From the NCBI RefSeq assembly GCF_003473485.1, contig NC_053044.1, forward strand, positions 52,864,091 to 52,928,090: DNA of 64,000 nt. The letters run 5' to 3'. This stretch comes from Medicago truncatula (lineage: Eukaryota; Streptophyta; Magnoliopsida; Fabales; Fabaceae). Under the pieces are notes generated by a model. That model did not search any database and was not told where the DNA came from. It worked only from the letters and a program-made list of their open reading frames with translations. Shown piece by piece: positions 57,001 through 64,000 of this stretch (position 1 is the first letter of the stretch; every line of letters starts with the position of its first letter). A program made the position numbers and the translations under genes.

Positions 57001-58772
57001 GATTTTGGCCTCTTAAAAAAAAAGTTATGATTTGTTTAATACTTGATTTTTTTTTTCTTTTCGCAAATATTCTTTCTATACAAGTTGTCCAATTGCTGAT
57101 CATCCATAACTTAACATGAGAGTCGTAACATTATATAGACATACAGAATCTGATATCTTATTTAAGTCCTAATTCAAAACCAGAGCAACAAAGGAGGAAA
57201 ATAGTGATTTACTGAACAAAATTATTGACCATGTGCTAATATTTGTCACTGGGATAAAATCTTCAGCATATTGCACCAGAATTAGTTTTGCTTATGCATT
57301 GTTATCCATTTGGAACTTTTCTTTCACAGAACACAAGAACTAGTAGCTTTGTCTGGAGCCCACACTCTTGGAAGTAAAGGTTTTGGAAGCCCTACTTCTT
57401 TTGACAATTCATATTATAAGGTTCTTTTGGAGAAGCCATGGACGCCTTCTGGTAAAATAACAACTTAGAGCATCTGATTTAAAAGTTTGATTTGCCTAAC
57501 ATATTTATTAGCTTGTTCTTGTCACACTTTTAATTAATAATGTTTTTTTCACTCTCACCTACTGGTTCTCTTTTATACAGGTGGTATGTCGACTATGATT
57601 GGTCTTCCTTCAGATCACGCACTGGTTGAGGACGATGAATGCTTAAGGTTATTTATCGTTTAACAAGCTCTTATGTTACCCTTACTATAACATTGTCCCC
57701 ACTGCAGTTATTTTTTGTGAAGCAGGCAAGCACTAGGATCTCAATTCAAAAAGGAATCCTTTAAATAATATTTAGATTAAAATACAAGATTCTAGAAAAT
57801 AACAGTTAATGCAGATACTCTAACAATTGAAAACAATACTTTGGATATGAACTGTACGTCAATTAGTTTATGGATTCGTCTGACACTACAAGTTAATTAG
57901 TTCTTAATTACTTCTTGGCTCTTGTTCTTGTTAGTAAGTTCCTTGTGTCTGGAGTATCAGTTTACACTGTTACACATAGTACTATTTAACTGAATTTTCC
58001 CGTTCTAGTTGAAATTTAAAATGTCAGTTTTCAAATAGCAAGGCCATAAAAATTTCCTTAACCAAAATACAGTGATGGAATGGAACCAGAAACTTGTGTC
58101 AGAAGTCAAACACATACAATATGGGGAAAACATTACTGTATGAAAAATTTACTTTTTTTTTAGAATTATTAAGTAAATATATAAAAGGAGTATACAGGGA
58201 AAATTACAGAGTTGGGAATGTCATGCAATACCCAATACCATGCATTTCCCTTGAAAATGCATACCCTGGTTAAAGGGGGCAAGTTTCCCCACCTCTACAT
58301 TTCTAAAATACCATACATGTTTTCAGAAGTGCATTTCTAAACGGCATAGTTTGTCCGGAAGTGTGCTTTGAGATGACACAGGTTCACATTTTTTCACATG
58401 TATAAACATCTGAAAAAATGTTGAGGGGCATGGAAAGTTTTAAAATGCTCACATGTGTTTGTTGGGCTTAGCCTTATGATTCATTTTTTTATGTTTTTAT
58501 CCATATAAGCAAACAACGAGGTGCCTAAAAGAACCTCTTATTCAGTAAAGACTAAAAAATTCACTTTGCATGTGACAATTAATATCCCAGTGCACGGCAT
58601 GTGTATGTGTCTGCTTATTTCTTATTACCTCAATTTGCATTACTTACGAGAACTTCATTTATTGAACAGATGGATTAAAAAATACGCAGAGAATGAGAAT
58701 ATGTTCTTTGAAGATTTCAAAAACGTGTATGTCAAGCTGGTGAATTCTGGTGTGAAGTGGAATAGCTTATAA
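54087..58772 (+). CDS. APX6: Ascorbate peroxidase-related protein APX6/APx-R, 320 aa
   Basis: Ten exons: 54087-54225, 54325-54433, 55196-55323, 56112-56182, 56359-56401, 56484-56580, 56866-56949, 57330-57451, 57581-57647 and 58670-58772 (963 bp; phases agree at every junction). The basic, Ser-rich N-terminus looks like a plastid or mitochondrial transit peptide. The class I haem peroxidase core has distal Arg110/His114 ([11 protein letters not shown]), proximal His235 ([12 protein letters not shown]) and Asp249 (SFDNSYYK). Only 14 residues separate His235 from Asp249, so the segment holding the ascorbate-binding Arg and Trp of true APX is missing, as known for APX6/APx-R. It should remove H2O2 with a donor other than ascorbate; the donor is uncertain. 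Intron 4 appears to be GC-AG (AAG|GC at 56182). Intron 2 carries a MITE. Confidence 0.92.
54553..54832. mobile_element. Tourist/Harbinger-type MITE in APX6 intron 2
   Basis: A 280-bp element with ends GGGCCTATTTGGATTG and, reversed, GGCGCTATGTGGACAA, bordered by TTA on both sides (54550-54552 and 54833-54835). A shorter relative follows directly (about 54845-55030: AGCTTATCCATTAGCATAA, ATAAGCACTTTTGCTATAAG), and another is at about 49370-49650. Confidence 0.75.
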
Positions 58773-59719
58773 ATCAGGAGTTGAAAGTTCCAACTCAAGG
58801 GACAGCTTGTTTTTTATTTGAGAGTTGTACTAAGATTTTGAACATCAAGATTTACTACCCCAAAAAGTTAACCAAAGTATTTACATCAAGGGTGATTAAC
58901 TTTGTGTATCAAAGTGTTTATATTAATTTGTTGGTCTGATGGACATGCTTCGTTCTTCTAATACTCTGCTTCAAAACCAGCACACAAAGGAGCAAGAAAA
59001 AGTTATCATCATCACATATCCATCTTTTTATTTTTTTTTATTTTTATAATTACATCCCCATCTTTAGACTAGGATTAGTTTGGATTTACTATGAACTCTT
59101 TTACTTTTAACTGCGCTTGCTTTAAAGTTAATATCTAGTATCTAACTATGGATAAGTTTTGCATAATTATTTAAAGAAAACAACTGCAAAAATCATCAAT
59201 CCACGATCGGGGAGTATCTGAACAGGAGGTAGAAGGCAGAAAGCTTGTCTGACAATAACTAAATTAATGTATGCGGTGTGGTATACAATTTGGCTTTGAG
59301 ATGTGTCTAAAGTGACTTGTGATTTAGAGAAAGGATATAAGGATCGAAGTGATGAAGAGATTAAGAATTTAGCTCCTTTACTAATAAAAATAACAACTAA
59401 TGACACTTAATATTTTGTCATTGAACCTAATGTTTGTCATGTTGGTATTACTACCCGTTAATTATGTTCGGAAATGTGGTAGAACTGAAAAACTGTCTTT
59501 CCAAACACACGCTCAATTTAACCAAAGCTCACAATCCAGTTGTGATGCTTCTGTTGTTTCAAGGAAGCTATACAAGTAAGTGTATGTTTGACATCACGGT
59601 AGATATATCATAGTGATCCACCGTAATTTTGGTATACCACGGTCCAAAATAAACGTGAAAACGTTGTTAACGAAGTTGTGGTTTTGAGCTAATGCAGAAA
59701 ACTTGAACTTAATTAATTA

Positions 59720-59987
59720 CTCTCTCCGTTTTAAAATAAGTGTCGCTTTAGCAAAAAAAAATTGTTTCAAAATGAATGTCGTTTTACATTTTCAATACAA
59801 CTTTAATTTTTTTCATCCAAATTTAGCCACAATAAATACTCCAACTTTTCTCTCTTACACAATTTTCAATGCAGCTTTAAGTTTGTCTTATTCTTAGTAA
59901 AAATTGCTATGACATTTGACTATTTTATTCAATTCTTTAATTTGTGTGCAATTATTTAAAACGATACTCATTTTAAAACGGAGAGAG
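59720..59987. mobile_element. Stowaway-type MITE, TA target site
   Basis: A 268-bp element with ends CTCTCTCCGTTTTAAAATAA and, reversed, CTCTCTCCGTTTTAAAATGA, flanked by TA (59718-59719 and 59988-59989). These are classic Stowaway ends. Confidence 0.9.
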
Positions 59988-60822
59988 TATTTTTTAAAAT
60001 CAATTCAAGCTAAATTAATTAGTTCGAGTTGAAACATAAAATCTATCAACTCATTTGAATGATTTACCGTAGATCTGTTTTCTCTTTTTCTAATTTTTCT
60101 TACATCTTTATTCATTTGTACCAAATAATAACTACGTAATTGAATTATTACTTTTAATATGAACATTTAAAAGATAATTGACATGCTAAATTCAGATATA
60201 CAAAATTCTATATAAAAAAATCACATATATAAAAAACCAAACATTCTCCGTGTTCAACACACATTGATTTGCTTGGTTCAAATAAGTCATATTGCTTATT
60301 TTCCTTCTTTCTCCGTAGAAAGTTACTTTTACTAATTTTGTGGCAAAGAACATTGGAGCATGATACATGATTTTATTTTATTTTTTATAAATAAAAGTTT
60401 AGATGAATTAAACTATAAGGCTCACGACAATATTTAAGACTTGTCTAATTCTAATAGTTTCTCGTTTAAAATGTTGATATGATTTAAACAAGAAAATAAA
60501 CACATGCTTAATATTTTAATTAAATAATATGGTAAACAAGTTTTACTAGCTGAAAGACATACACTTTTTTACTGGATGGCTTAATCATATAACATATTCA
60601 TATGCAAAAAGATATATATCAATTAAATATTTTTGAAAATAATATTTTTTTAGGTGTACTATTTTTAGAAAATAAGATTACATGAAGTATTCCATTAGTA
60701 CCAATTTGAATTCTCTCAAACAAATTGTTATCAATTTTTCATTGGATAAAAAAAAGAAAATGAAATAAGTTATTAATATAAAGATTGAGAGTAAAAAACA
60801 AAAAATTGAGAAACATAAGAGG

Positions 60823-60826
<4 letters not shown>

Positions 60827-60853
<27 letters not shown>
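60827..60853. repeat. (GA)n microsatellite upstream of the TPX2-type gene
   Basis: An AG repeat of about 13 units, some 600 bp before the start codon. GA repeats near plant promoters can bind BBR/BPC factors; whether this one does is unknown. Confidence 0.85.
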
Positions 60854-61441
60854 ATTGATTGCACATACATACCCATCACCCACCCCGTAGAAAGAATGTG
60901 ACCTTGTGCGACTATTAGTGGAAAGCGACATGATCTGATCTGGACAATTAAATTTCAACTTGAAGGAAAGAAGGAAGGAACCCCGTTTTCTCCTGTACTC
61001 TACTGTTTCTTTAATTATCACTCACTCCTCTCACTGTTAAGTTTCATTTCATTTTATTTTATTTTAAATAAATAAAAATAGATAGAAGAAGATAAATCAA
61101 AACAACTGTTTGAATCTTTCGGATCTTGTTGGTCGGTCTCTCAGATCTCTCACCACTATGTTGCTGCTGCTATTCCTCTTTTCATAGATACATACATACA
61201 TAACCTCAGGTTTGTTTTCTTCTTCTCATCGCTAACATAACATTCTAATCTACTTCTTTTCTATCATTTCATATTCTCTTTCAAAATGTAACCTTTTCTT
61301 GTTTTAATAAATCACATAGTGTTGCCTCTTTTATTTACTAATTACTATACTATCCCCTTATTTCATTTCATTTGTTTACTTCATTCATACCCTAAGTTGA
61401 GTTTCATTGCTTCTATATAACTTGTAGTGTTGGTGTAAACG

Positions 61442-63287
61442 ATGGATCCAGTTAACACTTCACTGGAAGATGGACTTCATCAACAACAACTCTTTAATTC
61501 ACAACAGGATGCTGTTGATTTCAATGTTGTTACTCAAATTAAACAAACTGTACTGTCTAATGGAAATTTCAACGATAATGTCTCTATGGAAGAAGAAGAA
61601 GAAGAAGGATCAAATGGCAAAATAGAGGGAAACAATGTTAATGTTTCTAAGGTACGAGAACCCCCCCGACACCGACTTGGTTCATCGATTTATCTTTTGT
61701 TATTTGAATGCCTCATGTATTTTGAAATTATTATTATTGTAGGAAGTGGAAATTGAAATCGTTGATGAAACGGAGAAATCTAGGACAAAAAAGGATCTTG
61801 TCAAGAATAACAATTCAAAATTGCCAAGTCCTAGAGGTCTTCGTATGACTTCGGTGAGAAAGAACAAAGACGGAAAAGATGAAGAGGCTGCAGTAGCATC
61901 ATCTGTTTCAAATGGTACTTCCACTTTCGACTCTCATCCAAGACAGCCGGTTAACAACAGGGCAGTCAATGACAAGCAGACCCACCTGTCCAAGGTAATC
62001 TTTGTTGTTTACACTGGTAGTCAGTCAGACATTGATATTATTATGCTTCCTCAGTTTCTTCTTTAATCTTTTTGGTTCTGTAATGAAAATTATGGTATTG
62101 GCATTCCTTGATCTTTTTTTTACATTTTCTCTCAGCACTCTGGAAAGACTGATGCTGCATCTACTGAAGCACCAATGTATGAAACAATTTGTATTTATTT
62201 TGAATACGGTGTAAAGATTTGATCCTCTTCATTATTTGATGTGTGGATTGCAATTTATTGAATACAGGGAGAAGACTAGACCACACTTGATAAAGAAAGA
62301 ACCCCTTGATAATCTTCCAGGAAAAGCTGAATCATCTTTGTATCCTTTTTTTTTTTGTAGTCAAGATTTTATTCTTCTTACTCGTGAGTGGAAACAGGGA
62401 GCACAGGGAGATTTCTTTTTATCACGATAGTAAGTTTATGGGTAAATTACATTTCCCTTAGATGCTTGAATGATATTTTCTTTGGAGATGAAAATGAAAT
62501 GTGCTACATTTTAGCCAATTTTTAACGCAGTAAGCTTCTTAGGGACATCATTGATGCCTCATTTTGAACCCTTCTGCTAATTGTAGGTCATCTATAAAAT
62601 GACAAGGAAGAAAATAACATCCTTACGATGTTTGTTCAAATTAAAATAGACCAAAGTGTTGCAGATATTCATCTCTCAAGAGAGAGTAATTTTTAAAATT
62701 AGAGAGAAGGGCAGTGTGATTTGCGCATGTCTTATGGGAGGGGAGTGTAACTTATTGTAAATTTATTATTGAGTATAATGTAGTTTACAATTATGGTTTA
62801 ATGGTTTATCCTTAATCCACTTATTAGTCCTACATCAGAAGATGCCAAACCTCGTAGAGTTGGGACAATGCCAACTTATGGATTCAGTTTCAAATGTAAT
62901 GAGCGAGCTGAGAGAAGAAAAGAGGTAAATAATTATTACTTGCTTCTTCCTTGGGCTAACATGATGGTTCCTTTTGAATAAGCTTGTAGTTTTAAAAAAA
63001 AGTTCATATTTTGGTGGCCAGTTTTACTCTAAGCTTGAGGAAAGGATTCATGCGAAGGAAGTGGAGGAGAGCAACATTCAAGCAAAAACCAAGGTGATAA
63101 CATATGATAGCTAGGCTGAAAACTTGCAGCCAGTGCCTTTTTTAAGCACATCTCAACCTTTGATTTCTTTTTATAGGAGAGCCAAGAAGCTGAGATTAAG
63201 AGGCTTAGGAAAAAACTAGCATTTAAAGCAACTCCAATGCCAAGCTTCTACCAGGAGCCTACTCCTTCTAGGGTGGAGTTGAAGAAG
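61442..63287 (+). CDS. TPX2/WVD2-like microtubule-binding protein, N-terminal and central part
   Basis: Seven coding exons are visible: 61442-61651, 61743-61994, 62136-62176, 62268-62339, 62828-62924, 63022-63093 and 63177-63287 (285 codons, all phases consistent). The gene continues past the right edge. Residues 1-70 are acidic ([11 protein letters not shown]), then comes a basic Ser-rich linker ([19 protein letters not shown]). The TPX2 domain starts in exon 5 ([18 protein letters not shown]) and continues [50 protein letters not shown]; the expected next exon (P-T-T-R-A-K-S-P-K-L-G type) is not seen. This layout matches WVD2-LIKE proteins, which bind cortical microtubules and affect anisotropic cell growth. 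Which WDL member it is cannot be decided here. Confidence 0.9.
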
Positions 63288-64000
63288 GTTAGTTTCTGTT
63301 TGTGCATATAGGGATGCTTGTCTGCCTGATTGCATGCAAGCCCTTTGTCTAATTATTTTCGGTTTTTTTAACTATAGGCAATGTATTTTCTGTTGGCATG
63401 TCGATGCCCAAGTGCACAGATGTGCATGCACGCACCCACATGCTTGACTTGGGCAATCTTCTGAATTGTTTTTGAAAAGATCAATATCTGCTGATTGAAG
63501 CTTTCTTCTCACTGTTTCCACTTCACCCTATCAATTGGTGTTTGTCTAATCGAATGTCTTGCTTGTTCTGAAATATTCCATGGTTAAGAATGATTTGTCT
63601 CCACTCATTATATAAAATCTCAATCACGTATAGATGTTAATTACTCTCTGTGGTGGTCTTTCTAGTTTATGGAATGTTTATTGTGGAGATTGAGTGTGCT
63701 ATTAACATTATAAAACTTGTATTTTCTGGGATCCTTGGAACAACACTAGCTAGGAGGTGAAATTTTTAAAATGTAAGCCTATTATATTTTATATATAAGT
63801 TCAAACTACTGCTATATATATTGGATATTCAATAACTATGATTTCAATTTGAATGGATGAATCTGATTATTTATTTTATAAGATTAAAGACTTTTTTTAG
63901 AGTGTTGAAACTACTTTTCAGTTACCTGCTTTCATTGAAATCCATCTGGAACCTTTAAATTTGGTTTGTGTTTTGGTGACTTGTACATGTCGTGTGGGTT
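63288..64000 (+). other. Intron of the TPX2-type gene, continuing past the edge
   Basis: It starts with the donor GTTAGTTTC after KK at 63287. No in-frame exon with the expected C-terminal TPX2 sequence is seen before the end of the window. Confidence 0.6.

Larger units (their letters stand above)
58773..61441. other. Intergenic between APX6 and the TPX2-type gene
   Basis: It holds the APX6 3' UTR, AT-rich spacer, a Stowaway MITE (59720), a GA repeat (60827) and the promoter and leader of the next gene. A 5'UTR intron probably spans 61210-61427 (CAG|GTTTGT ... TTGTAG|TG), 14 bases before the start codon. No other gene is supported. Confidence 0.55.

Noticed and set aside
58521..58669. Upstream part of the 83-aa frame overlapping the last APX6 exon
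   Set aside because: It reads through the intron; the acceptor at 58669 and family sequence show that coding starts at 58670.

Overview
The window is plant nuclear DNA. It is AT-rich, its genes have introns with plant-type splice sites, and it is full of small DNA transposons, SINEs and one LINE. The protein families (expanded F-box/LRR/FBD genes, a G-type lectin receptor kinase, the plant-only peroxidase APX6/APx-R, a WVD2-like TPX2 protein) and the repeat style suggest a legume, most likely a Medicago species. The species call is inference.

Layout. (1) 1-326, minus: the 5' end of a GT14/DUF266 glycosyltransferase gene that runs off the left edge. (2) About 2.4-36 kb: an F-box/LRR/FBD cluster. 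Three copies are intact on the minus strand (15317-16674, 26690-28119, 34152-35613), each with the same three-exon layout and an exactly 138-bp middle exon. Two copies are broken: one on the plus strand with deletions and frameshifts (3738-5162), and one on the minus strand split by a CACTA-like insertion (21614-24238). Several orphan pieces of the gene flanks remain. Between the copies lie MITEs, SINEs, nested elements and a MULE fragment. (3) 37875-41146, minus: a four-exon gene for a 619-aa NT-C2 (EEIG1/EHBP1-type) protein with a fold-back MITE in intron 3. (4) 41.5-46.3 kb: a MITE, a SINE, a four-copy 100-bp tandem array and a 5'-truncated L1-type LINE. (5) 51011-53464, plus: an intronless 817-aa SD2-5-type receptor kinase. 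(6) 54087-58772, plus: a ten-exon APX6/APx-R peroxidase gene. (7) 61442 to beyond the right edge, plus: a TPX2/WVD2-like gene, seven coding exons visible.

The right third is ordinary conserved single-copy gene space. The left half is a birth-and-death F-box cluster; its proteins would act as substrate adaptors of SCF ubiquitin ligases. The genes do not form a pathway together. I found no clearly new biological system. The most unusual observations are a conserved reading frame downstream of F-box copies, repeated deletions at one site in the F-box helix, a family of quasi-palindromes with a perfect 30-bp palindrome, and a likely GC-AG intron in APX6. Exon coordinates were read by eye from splice signals and reading frame and are not backed by transcripts.
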